From: Sternotherus odoratus
Taxonomy: Eukaryota; Chordata; Testudines; Kinosternidae
Assembly: GCA_032164245.1 (NCBI GenBank)
Contig: JAVMKO010000003.1
Location: 5,342,651-5,406,650 of the forward strand
DNA length: 64,000 bases
Reading direction: 5' to 3'
A program made the translations under genes and the position numbers. Of this stretch, positions 36,801-48,800 are shown piece by piece; positions within the stretch are counted from its first letter, which is position 1; every line of letters begins with the position of its first letter. The notes under the pieces were generated by a model, which worked only from the letters and a program-made list of their open reading frames with translations, ran no database searches and was not told where the DNA came from.

Positions 36801-39800
36801 GTTGCAAATCTTGTTTCAGTGGAGTACGTGGGCAATTTATACTCTAGAAACCAAAGTGGATTTGTGATGTGCCACAGAGCCAGGGAAAAGCTCCAGGAAA
36901 ATTGCAATAATTAATGCCATTCCCAGGACTGGCATTTATAGACTACTGGTACCTTTCTTCTTCTAAAGATCCCCAGTCACTCTACTAGTACACAGATCCA
37001 CAATCTCCCATTCTAATAGAATATTTACACACAGCACTCAAAGCTTTGCTAAGCACTGGGGGTACCATTACGTTAGAAGATCAGCAAAGACATGACTTAT
37101 TTTATCTGCGTATGTTTAGATGCATACCCATGTGATGCAGTGTAAAATGTATTCTTGTAAATGTACACAAGTTCTGTATTGTCCAAGATCATGTGCTCAT
37201 TTAATTGGTTGTGCAACTCTGGCCATCTCACCTGTACTCTGCTCACTAGTCCACCTTCCAAGCCTCTGAGCACCTTCAAAGCAGCTTCTTGTGCTTATCA
37301 TGAAAGCCAGAGATTCTTTAAATGATCACAAATGTCTTGGACCTTGGTTTTATATCTCCAGCAGCACTGTATCCTCCAGCAGAGTACATAAGAACGGCCA
37401 TACTGGATCAGACCAATGGTCAATCTAGCCCAGCCTCCTGTCTTCTGACAGTGGCCAATGCCAGGTGCCCCTCAGGGATGAATAGAACAGGTAATCATCA
37501 AGTATAGGGGCATTCATTCAGGACTGATTTGTGAGGATGCTACTTACTGAATCCCTCCCACTATTCCTTGCAGCCTGGTGTGTTTCATGGAGGTCCCAAA
37601 AAAGATATTGACCAGGCCTCCTCAAAGTTGTGATATCTGATGAAATCATGGGCTGAGGTAGTATGACTGCAGGCCATACATAAAAACATTAGAGACTTCA
37701 CACACATGAGAAACACCTGGTTGCTTGATAATCTTGGGAATGATCCATTCTAGTTAATCAAAAAAAAAAAAAAAAAAAAAAGAGCCTCAGGATATTAGAG
37801 AGACAAGGCAGAGGAGGTAATCTCTTTTATTGGACCAACTTCAGTTAGTGAAAGAGACAAGCCTTTTCACTTACACAGAAGAGCTCCCGCAATCTTGAAA
37901 GCTTGTCTCTTTCTCCAACAAAAGTTGGTGTAATAAAAAGATATTACCTCACCCACCTTGACTCTTTCATATAGAAAAGTAGAACAATGATTACCAAACC
38001 ATGTTAAAAATGGCACCGTCGGCAACAAGCCAGGGTCAGCAGCATTGGCTGGTGCTTATCCAAGCTGTATCTCCAAAATTGCATCTTGAAGCTTTAGCTT
38101 TCAGAAGCATGAAACATTTAGGATCTCTCTTTCTGTGGAAAGATTCTTTATTGACCGAAAGCTTAAGAGATAAGAGACAGTAAAGTGTATTGAACCTAAA
38201 CCATGGCGAGCTTTTTGTTGTGTTTTTTTTTTTTAATCCCAAATGGCTAAGCTTCCCTTTAAAGCAGAAGACATGATTTACAGGGTCAGTAACTGCAACT
38301 ATAAACTGGATAAATCTATGTAACCATTGTATACCCTTTGTTCAGCAAAGCCAAAATTTATAGCCGTTTATTTTGTGTGCGTTCTGCATCCAAAAATTCT
38401 GATAGCTATGCCTCTATTTTATCAAGGAGGGAAGGAGTGATGCATGTGTTACTTTGTGTTCCTTGTCCCATCTATAGGCCACCTCTAACAGTGGCCTTTT
38501 GCTGTAGAATAGATTGTTCCTCCCATGTCACTTAATTCCTGGTATGTATTACTTTGAACATAATGCGCTGGAGCCAGTATATGAAGGAAGGAAACAAAAG
38601 ATCAAGATGAAGAATGCTAGTTTTTCCATAGCAAACAATCCAAATTACTTCCACCCCTTCTACTTGCAGTCAAAAAACAATAGCCTATTTTCTAGCTATT
38701 TCTCCTTGGCAGTGAATTAAGATAGTTTGGAGTAAGGCACTCTTGTTTCAGAATCAGAGCATCCACACATGATGTTAATCTGCTCTAAACTCACACCCTA
38801 CCTTATTCCAGATTAATTTCTTGTGTAGTCAAGCCCTTAGTCACATTTGAAAATTTTGTCTCTGGACTAGTCAAAGCTGCGTCCTGGAGGTAAAAGACTC
38901 CATCGATCTCTCCTTACTAATCCCCTAAACTCAAAACGTTTGTTACATTTTATTTTTAACTTGCTAGAGGCTTCTCAAGTTGCCTCAGTACAAGCTCTTA
39001 GCCTGTCACATAACCTGCTTGTGAAAACAGAACTGGTGCAGCTGTCTGAACAGAGGCGAGAACTGTCCAGATATTGGTCATCCCTTTTTGAATGTTTTCC
39101 CATCATATTGCCCTTCCCATACCTCTGTTCTTCCTCCCGAGATATTACTGGTGGCAGTGTCCACTCAAATCCTACTGGCAGATACTAACTTCTTTGCAGC
39201 AGAAACTTGGTGCTTGTCTACACTACCGCGCGGGGTCGATCTAAGATTCGCAACTTCAGCTACGTGAATAGTGTAGCTGAAGTCGACGTACTTAGAGCCG
39301 TGTCTTAACTGTGGTCAGACGACAGCTGATGCCCTCCCATCAACTCCACTTGCACTCCTCATTCCGGTGGAGTACCAGAGTCGACAGGAGAGCATTCAGC
39401 CGTTGATTTATCGCATCTATGCTTGACGTGATAAATCGACCCCCACTGGATCGATCACTGTCTGCTGATCTGGCGGGTAGCGTAGACAAGTCTTTGCAGA
39501 CCCACCCATTATGGAGAAGCTTAATTAAAAACCTTCCCATTTAACTGCTGCTCCAGTAAAAGAAAACAGCAGAGATTTTCAAAGCTATTCAAGGCATTTG
39601 AACATCCAATTTCCATTAATTTTATTACTGGGTGGCTCTGAAAATCTCAGCCCATGTTTCTTGCTTGCAATAGTGGAAGAGTAGGATTCCCTATAAAATC
39701 AATTCAGTGACATTAGGAAACAGAGCACTTCCCCGGAGAACAACAAATTCTATGTAATGATCAAGGGGAGGAGACATGCTAAATATCTACAATGACATAA

Positions 39801-42800
39801 AAGGCACAAACAAGGAGGGAAAGGAAATGTTTAGGTTGCTCTGAGGGGTAGAGTGCCATGTCAATTTTATGTCATCCCATCTCACAAAGGATATAGGAGA
39901 AATAGGGGGCGTTCAGAGGCTGGTGACGAGAGTTAGAGGCTTGGAGAGAGTGGAAAGGCTTAGTTTAGAGAGGAGACAGAAGAGGGGATAGGGCAGAGAT
40001 GTGTGAATGGTAGAGAAGGCAAGTCAGGTACTTCTATTTACCTTCTCATATAATAAGAGTAATGGGGCAGTCAAGCAATGAAATGTTACGGCAACGCATT
40101 AGCAAGTGATAAAAGGAAATAAATACTTTTCACACTATGCATAAACCACCTGGGCAACTCATTGCCCTGATGTATTGCCCCAAAGAGCTTGGAATAAACA
40201 AATGTCCAGTTCTTAATTTTGTTTTTTATCTGGGTAATGAGAACTTTCGGTTTCAGGAGCAGACTGGATCTGCTGGCTTTACTTGTATTTGTTTTGTGGA
40301 CAGAGGGCACCAGTTTCCAGGACTGTCCTCCCCCACTGGCATATAGAATCAAGCACATTTCTGCTGCTCATCTAAATAATTAACATGCGTATTTGAGTAA
40401 TTCCTCTTACTCTATTCTCCCAAAGACGCTCTGAGCTCATCAACTGATCTCTGTTCAAATGCAATAAACCAACCATTGAAAAAAGCACCACCCAATTATT
40501 CTATCAGAAAGAGTCCTATCTAAATGCTGTTTCCATACAAGTGATAATTTAATTCATATTTCTGATACTCATTAACAGTGCCCTTGAAATTCCCATTGAA
40601 CAGAAATTGTGTATCTACATACGCACGCACACAGAGGAAGGATGGTCTAGTGGTTAGGACTCTAATCTAGAACTGGGTTCAAGTCCCTGCTCCACCACAG
40701 GTACTGCCTGCATGACCTTGGGCAAATAACTTAGCCTCTGTGCCTCAGATCTCCCTCTGTACAATGGGAACACTGGGACTTCCCTACCCTACAGAGGCCA
40801 ATAAAATAGATAGAGGTTCCTCTGAAAATTTAGCTGCCTTCTCTCAGAAAGCCACCTCTATCTGCACTCATCAATCCTCACCCCATACCTCCTGTTTACT
40901 CTAATTCAGGCCCGTGAGCTTGATTTCTCCGGCCTGCCAGCTGAGCAGACACCGTGGAGAAGACTCCCGTGTCTAGTAGCTGCAGGAGGCTGAAAGAGCA
41001 AAGCTGGGGGCGTGGCAGGGGCTGTAGGAGCAAAGGGACTCTGTCCTAGCAGCTGGGGGAGGAGCAAGGGGGGGTGGGTCACACTGAGCAGGCATGTGGG
41101 GAAGTCCTGCTCCACCTTGCCAGTTGCTTCCAGCAGCGGAGGAGTAAAGAGGCAAGCGTCCCTGCAGTCCGCGGGGGAGGCCGCCGTGGTGGTCGGCGGG
41201 AGGGGGATGGTACGCTGAGGTTGGCGGGGGAAGATTGGGGGCTGGGGAATGGCGCGGTGGAATGGCACATGGCGCGGCGGCGGTGGTCGGCCGGCGGGGA
41301 GGCAGAGGATGGCACGCGGACGTTGGCGGGGTAGAGGGAGGGGGGATGGCGCGGTGGCGGTGGTCGGCGGGGGAGGCGGGGCGGGTTGCACAGGCGGCTG
41401 GACTGGGAAAGGAAAGGCTTCTTACCATTCTGCCGGACACGTCCGGCTTTTTAGATCTTAATTGCCGTGGGGGGAGGATTTTTAAATAGTGGAAAGTGTC
41501 CGGGATTTTACCAGGCGGGGAGGAGGCTGCAGAACTTCCGAGCCCAGGCAGCAGTAGGGAGCACTGGAGCCCCAGAGCTGCCTCTGCCTTGGGAGCCAGT
41601 GAGAGGGGGGGAAAGCCCACACTGACGCTGCCTCCGCAAGCCCCCAGCAGGTCGGAGAGGCTGGAGGAGGAAGCCCGGGAGCCGCGGTAGGAACTTGGGG
41701 CTGCAGGAGGGCAGGGCTGGGCTGCAGGGCAGAACTAGAAATCTGGATCCCGGGCTGCCTTGGCTGGGGTGAAGACAGTCAGTCCCCAGCCTGGCTGGAG
41801 CATGGGCTGCCTCGGCCATTGGGGAGGCGGAGGGAGAGAGGGTGGACTCCTGAGCCCATGCTGCCCTGACTGCAGTTGGCAGGGCCAGGGAGGAGACGCT
41901 GGAGGAGGAACCCTGGGGAACTGCGGCAGGAGCTTGGGGCAGCAGGAGGGCAGGGCTGCAGGGGTGCAGTGCAGAAGTCCCGATCCCGGGCTGCCTTGGC
42001 TGGGGTGAAGACAGTCAGTCCCTGCCTCATCAGAGCCTGGGCTGCCTTGGCTGTGCAGAGTGCAAAGCCAAATCCCCCTGCTGTCCCAGTCTCCGCCAGG
42101 TGCACTGCTGGGTCTGTGGTGCTGCTGCTTTGGGCTATTAAACACTTTCCATGCCAGCCCAGAAGTGGCTGTATCTTCAGGTAACCATGGGTTCACAGGT
42201 GCTATAGAAGCTGCAGCCCCCACCTGCCGGGGAGTGGGCCCCGCTCTAAGGCGACCCCGCATTTAGCACGATGGGATTTCTTGGATCCCATCGGTCACGT
42301 TATAGCGGGGCTCCACTGTATTTTGCATATATTTGCATATGTTAATTTTTCCCCACGGTCACTTCAGCCCACGAAGCCCCTTCAAAAATCTAATATGGCC
42401 CTCGACTCATTAAGTTTGGAGACCCCGGCTCTAATTGGAGATATATTGGTTCCCATCAATATATGGATTTTCTATAAAAGTCTCTCTGAAGGCAGAAGTT
42501 GTGACATCTATTTAAGTTTTGCTGCCGAGATGCATCTTGATTCTGCAAGGACCCCAAAGGGCCAGTAGTCAAAGACTCTTACTTGCTTCAGCAACATGCT
42601 CACCCAGAACACTCCTTTGCAAATAGCAGACAATATTGATCACTTATGATTTAAGCTCCTTCTATACTGATAAGGCATCTTGAAATAGAGGATTAATAAT
42701 TTCTTAACACTAGACAACATTTCAGTTAGGAAGGTAGCTTCATCCCCAACAGAAAGGTTTCATCTCTATGCACTTTGAGATTAGTGGCTTGGTTTGAACA

Positions 42801-45800
42801 AAGAACAATTTCTACTCAGCATTCAAGAAGGGCAAGCAAACATGTGGATATCAGACCCCTTTCCATGAAGGCAGGTAAAGCGGACGAGTGGATATTGCGC
42901 AGTAACATTTTCATCGGGCTTACGACAATAGCAGGGTGAATGGTACATTCGGACATCTTACCCCCAAAAAATTCTTTTTATAAATAATGGAACGAAAGCC
43001 AAATTGTGTGACCAATGGTAAAAAGGACTATTTCACAGCTCCAAAAGAATTAGTCACAGAAGGAGAATGGCCTCATGGAGCGCTGGCTTTTAGGAAGCCA
43101 CCTAATCTTGCCACTGATCGCACGTGGTGCCTCTGTATTTGCTCACCTCGGCATGAGGAAAGGGAGGTTCCGGGAGATACACCTTCGTCTGTTTATTATG
43201 ACACAGCCTTTAAAAGAAGGAGAGAATGAACCTGGGTTAGAGCCGTGCAGGAAAATATACTGCAGTATCTGCTGCCATCTACTGTTCGGATTTTCTGGAC
43301 AGTCATCCCACTTCCATGACCTGCGGCACAAAGCCTCCCACTTTAACAGGGGGGACTGGAAACAACAAGAGAAAGAGAAGATGCCTGGGAGGTGGGTTCT
43401 CTGATCTAAGGAAGGTGTACAGGGCTGAAATCGCTTTAGATCCATTTTATAATAGAGTCCTCTTGCCTGTGAAAGTGGCTATGTTACTCAGCATTCACTG
43501 GCATCTTACATACAGTAGGACCTCACTGATTCTCATTCAAACCCCAATAACCCTCACAAAAAACCTATTCAAAGGTTTCAACTGTCTTCTCAAAGATTTC
43601 ACTTCCATTTGCTGTAAACTAGTCCCCCTGTATACATTTCATTGTTATGGGTATACGGCTAGCAGACTGCTTCGCTCATTCCTCTAGGACATTCACCGTC
43701 GTCGGCTTGTGTCAAGCATTCCTTTCACAAAGTAGATATTAAAAGCTATTGACTGTCTTCAGCAAGGTCATTGGATTCATTCCATCTTGGGGTGGGGGGG
43801 TAGAATAAAAGAGCAGATCTAGCAGTGGTCTAGGTGATGATGTCACAATACATTCCTTAGTTTTTAGTATATAGCAACAAAACTAGGTCAAAATAACTCA
43901 GAAAAATCCCACCATTGCACCAAAAAATGAAGCAATTTGGGGCTTATCCAGATGGAGACTTAGCACATGGCAAGCCAGGATGTTAATGTAATGTAATGTG
44001 CACTAGTCTGCCACACACAAAGTCCCGTAGGGTGTTTTGAGCTAGGTCAAAGTGTGGACAAAGCACTTGGTCTAGCAGACTATCCTGGGATCGTCAAACA
44101 GGAATCCCTCAGTTCTAAGCCCAAATCTATCGGTGGCTTTAGAGAAGTCACCACCTCGGCCTCAGTTTTCTGTGACCAAGGTAACTATTTTACCTGGTAA
44201 GAACGTCTGAGGATTAGTAGGATCTCTGCTGACTTTTGGAGATAAATTACCGTATAGGTAGGATTAAAGTACGTTTTAATCTGGTCTCGAATAATAAATA
44301 TTCTAGAATTTCAGTCAACTATTAAGTGTCTGAATTCTGCAAACTAGATGTAATTGACAAAATAAGATTTCCACTTGCATGCTATGCTTTGTGCTGCAAT
44401 ACCACTGTACTTGTTTAAACAAAAAGGACTAACCAGTCTTGCAATTTTATAGCACCTTGATTCAAACTATGTATCCAGGAATCACTTAATTCACTATCAA
44501 ATAAAACACAGCAGCTGTTTAACTGCAGTCCTATTCAACGGGCATAATTTAGAATACCTACACTGAAATTTGGCTAGGGCCCAAAAAACTAGATTCCCCT
44601 ACTCTTGCTTAAAGTAGCATGGCCTCTTAATCCATCAGATTTTATCCTTTCCTTATCCAAATACTTCCAGAAGAATCACTCATCTCAGTTTCTCCCAGTG
44701 CACCTTGTTTTTCTGTCTTCCAGATCAAAGATCGCTGAGGCATGGATTAGCTTATTTGTGTCATATAGGATCTTATTATTGCTTAACAAATACCCAATAA
44801 TCACAAGTGGTCAGGCCGTCAGTTCTATGGCTCATCTGAATTAGGAATATAAAAAAAAATCTCACTAGTTTATGTATGCTCCTTGGAAGTTTGAGTGAAA
44901 ATCACAATGGGCAAGAAAAATGCATCTGAAAGTCACTCTGAGCAAGTGCATCATTTACCCACTGGCTCTGAGTGCCAGTGCCAAACATCTCTGTGGTTTT
45001 TAAACAGATTCAGCATACATACTACTGGAACTAATGCCACTCTAATGATAGAATATCTATGCACATCTCATTCCTGTAACTGAAATGGCGTGTACATAAT
45101 TCCTATCTTGTGTATATCCAGAATGATCCAAGTAGAGAGAATCTGCAGCTATAGCACTCACTATGCACACAACTGGATTCCAACGTACACATTACAGTAG
45201 TCTGACAGAGTAGTCCACTAACACCTACCACTCGGCAAATATCTGGGAGAACTCCAGGGAGCTGTTGGCAACAGGTGAGATGAAGTAAAAGGGGACATTG
45301 GAGAGTCCTGCAGAGTCGATGTACTGATATAGACACTCCAGCAGGTCATATATCACTCCAGAAGGATAACATGGAACCAGGACATTTCCTCCATTCCGGA
45401 CAGTCATAGCTTGAGGGAGAAAGAGAAGGGAAAATTAACAGGTTTCAAAAAGTGCTTTTCATCCCAAAAAGCTCTACAGGGCACAGGAAAGCAGCTATCT
45501 AGATATCTGGTGCACAACATGTTGCTCAACAGAGTGAGTGATGTGTGTAGACAGATTTCTGACCTCTCAAGACTTCACAGCCTTAAGTGAGACAAAATCA
45601 GATCCTCCTCCTGCAAAACCACAGCTCTGAGCAAAAAGAGCTTCTGTTAGCCATGGGACCTATTATACACACTTGAGATGGACACTCCATCCAGTAGAGG
45701 GCAGTGCTGCACCACTATACAAGAGGAGAAATTTTGACAGAGGAAACTGACTAAAGACACTCCTTACCTAAAGAAGCTCAATAAATCTCCTATTGTCCAT

Positions 45801-48800
45801 GTAGAACAGCTGTTCTTTGGTCTCATCTTAAAGATCCCATACCCTGTAAATTGTTTTGTACTCAATTTTGTGATTTCAGACAAATGGCTGAGGATTTTAA
45901 TTTGTGATTAGAAAGTCTAGTTCTTTCAAACCTGACCCAGTCCCTCCAAAACATGAAGGGATTTTCTTTTCTAAAGTTGCAAATGCTTTCTAAATTCCTT
46001 CAACACAGCAGGAGCAGCTGCAAAAGGTGTCAGCTGAATAAGTCATGGACAAGCAGAGAACAAGTGGAAAATAAAAATAAGTTTTCTGTGAAATCTAGAC
46101 AGATCCGAGTATGGCACTCAGTAAGAAAACCTAGGAGAAATATTTTATTCCTCTGGCTACATGCAGGAGCAGAACTGCTGTAGCATCTTATGACAAAGCA
46201 TTTCTCCCTTGTCAATCTCAATGAGAAATCGTTGCCAAACTGGGATTTCTTCTGTGGCCATGGGGCAAAACCCATCTACTGATGTTAATTGAAATGCAGC
46301 AGCAGTAATATTATGCATCAAAGCATTAAACAAAAACCTGTGAAAGAGCTGGAAATGCATATATTAAATCCTGCTATAATTACTTCTGTAACTTCAATTT
46401 GTTGACAAACTCAGATGGGCAAATATCTAGCATTACCTGCTAGATTTTTAAAGGTATTTAGATGCCTAAAGAAGCATATCAGTGCCCAACTTCAAATAGG
46501 AGTTGTGTTTAGAATCATAGAATATCATGGTTAGAAGGGACCTCAGGAGATCATCTAGTCCAATCCTCAGTGACCATTATGCTCATTTAATTTGACCCTT
46601 TTCCTTTTGTAGCAGTTTCTCCCCATTTGGTTAATTGTGCCGGACTGCTTTCACTGAGTTGTTGCTCTTTGAATATTACATTGTCCATAAGATGTAGAGG
46701 GCATGACAGATAATTAAACACGTGAGCTGTAGACTTGCAGTGTTTTGAATAAATATGGTTGGTTCCGTCATTCTTTTGGTTCACCTGGTATCGCTCGTTT
46801 GCACAGTGTCAGTTACTTGCCTACATAGTGCCTAGTTCTAAAGTGCTACCATTAATGAAATATTAAGAGTGAACCCCTAGCACCTATAAAACAGGGGCAT
46901 TCAGAAAGGCTTCACAAATGCATTGTTCTGCGAACACACACTACAGCTGGATAAGAAACATTTTTTCTTATCCTACAACAAATTTCAGATTTTGAAAAGT
47001 TTCCCATTTTGCACTGGGACAAAACCAAGAATTTGGGGCATTTTTTTGTTGCAAAAACCACAAGATATCCCCAGCCCAGACTAGCCCAAAGTCCGGGAAT
47101 TAGAGCCCTCTCCTGGGATCTGGGAGACTCAGGTTTAAGTTCCTATTCCAAATCTGGACTTGACCCTGGGTTGCCCACATAGCTCCTGTCTATTTTAGGG
47201 TGAGGCTCTCTATGGAATTCCATCCTGCACCTGAGAAACTTTCCTGAAAGCGTCATCAACCCAGATGGGTTCCCATGAAAAATTTCAGTTGCAACAAACT
47301 CTTTTTTCCTATGAAAAACTTCAGTTAAAAAATTGTGCCAGACCGTTGTCTTTGAGTTGCATCTCTTTGAATATAACATTATGAGATACAGAGGTCATGA
47401 TAATTAAACAACGTTAGCAGTGGTTTGCATAAACATTGTTGATTCTTTCTATCAACACATCATTTGTTTGCACAGTGTCAGTTACATGCCTACACACAAC
47501 TGGACCCTAATCCATGACTCCCCAGTAAAACAATACAGCTCTCAGATACACCAGAGTGACCTCTACAGATGTCAATAAGTGGATGTGTGTATTTGAAAGC
47601 AGACTTTTGAGCCCTATTTATCTTGACGATGTACTCAAAATTTAATAGAGTATTATAATCTTGGCATTTCAAATTTAATCTTGTTCAGTAACTCCATAAT
47701 AAGTCGGTTCAATTTACAACTCAAAACAAGATACTTGAATTTCCAGCAGCTGCTGGTGCAAGGTCAAGTTGGCATCTGAATAAAAACACACCCACAGACA
47801 AAGTCTGGAGATTTTGCTGATGATGCCCAAGGCAATGCAAATACAAGTCCATCTTTTATAGCTGCAGTGTAGCAGCGCTGAGCATTGTAAAAAGCGTTTG
47901 TCAGTAAACGAACATGACTTGGAAGACAAGATTGGGGTGGGGAATCATGCATGTGACTCTAATAATGGGAGTGTGTGTGTGTGTGTGTGTGTGTGGGGGG
48001 GGGTCTAAGCCATAGAGTGCCGGGATGAAAATGAAAACTGAGCTCAAGGTGAAGCTTTTGCAGGTACACTTCTGATCTTAGCTACACTTTAATAGTCACA
48101 AACATGCCGTTATTTTAGGACATTGGAAATGGAATAAAATGTGTGTCTATTTTAACGTTTAACTACTATATTATGATCTGTTTGTGCAGTTCCCCAAGCA
48201 GCTTGGAAATGGGAGCTTTATAAAAATGATTATTGCGGTCAACATCCCCGCCACCCTAACTGCTTTTCACAGGGGCCTGTTGCTTTTGGGGCTTTTCTAC
48301 AGGTCTACTGGGAAGCTGAACCAATATATTACTCTGTCCGGTGTCAGACTGAGTGGGAAGGGATTTCATACTGTGTGTGTTAAACAACCCTGTCATTAAA
48401 ATGTTTTATCGTCATCTTCTGTTTTCCCAGGCCCTCTCATAATTTAATGTTGAGCCCAACAAGGAATCCCCACATTCTCACGTGGCAGACTTTGAACAAA
48501 TGTTTTCCTTTTTTGTTTTTAATGCTTTTCAAACATTTCACTTCACCAAGTTCAAGACTGAAGTTTGCTAGAAGACCTTCCCCATTCAGGTGGCTCCCCA
48601 AAAAAATCATTTTTTTGATCTCTGACATATCTTATATAAAAACTTTAAGACCGATGGCTTGACATTTCTATGTTTCCTTCAGACATTATAATTTAGGGGG
48701 GCAGAAACACTGATATTTGTTCCTTTCTTCCTCTCATGACTTATAAAAACAATAATATTGGAAATATACCATACTTTACATTTATGCCATATGCGCATGA

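Larger units (their letters stand above)
40907..42428 (+). mobile_element. Large hAT-like element (1.5 kb) with perfect 8-bp target duplication
   Basis: The 8-mer ctctaatt flanks both ends (40899-40906 and 42429-42436). The right end is the complement of CCGGGGTCTCCAAACTT; the left end CAGGCCCGTGAGCTT is a decayed match. The interior is extremely GC-rich and CpG-rich, with a tandem duplication of about 236 bp and what looks like the end of a second DNA transposon. No transposase is recognisable; the 215- and 161-codon frames are low-complexity. Confidence 0.7.
34552..43146 (-). other. INTS9: INTS9 intron between 6th- and 7th-last coding exons (8.6 kb)
   Basis: It carries a CR1 piece, a fold-back repeat, a MITE, a second CR1 piece, a MIR and a large hAT-like element (listed separately). 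I see nothing in 34.7-37.3, 38.0-39.2 and 42.5-43.1 kb except scattered AT-rich sequence and a MIR-like bit near 35330-35370. Confidence 0.85.

Noticed and set aside
37760..37781. Poly(A) tract as the tail of a processed pseudogene
   Set aside because: No gene-derived sequence lies next to it; it borders a fold-back repeat.
40973..41620. 215-codon open frame on the minus strand, plus several overlapping frames
   Set aside because: Low-complexity Pro/Ala-rich translation of a GC-rich repeat; the whole block lies inside an element bounded by an 8-bp duplication.
41000..42240. CpG-island promoter inside the INTS9 intron
   Set aside because: The GC-rich block is explained by a transposon-like element with a flanking duplication. 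No gene start is recognisable near it.
45225..45407. Short stand-alone gene starting at the Met of the beta-CASP exon
   Set aside because: The Met is internal to INTS9. The exon has proper splice sites on both sides and joins in frame.
46030..46360. Minus-strand frames ending in a clean-looking peptide ([18 protein letters not shown])
   Set aside because: The peptide looked protein-like but matches no family I know. It does not fit an INTS9 exon: the flanking exons at 45229 and 50173 join directly in phase.
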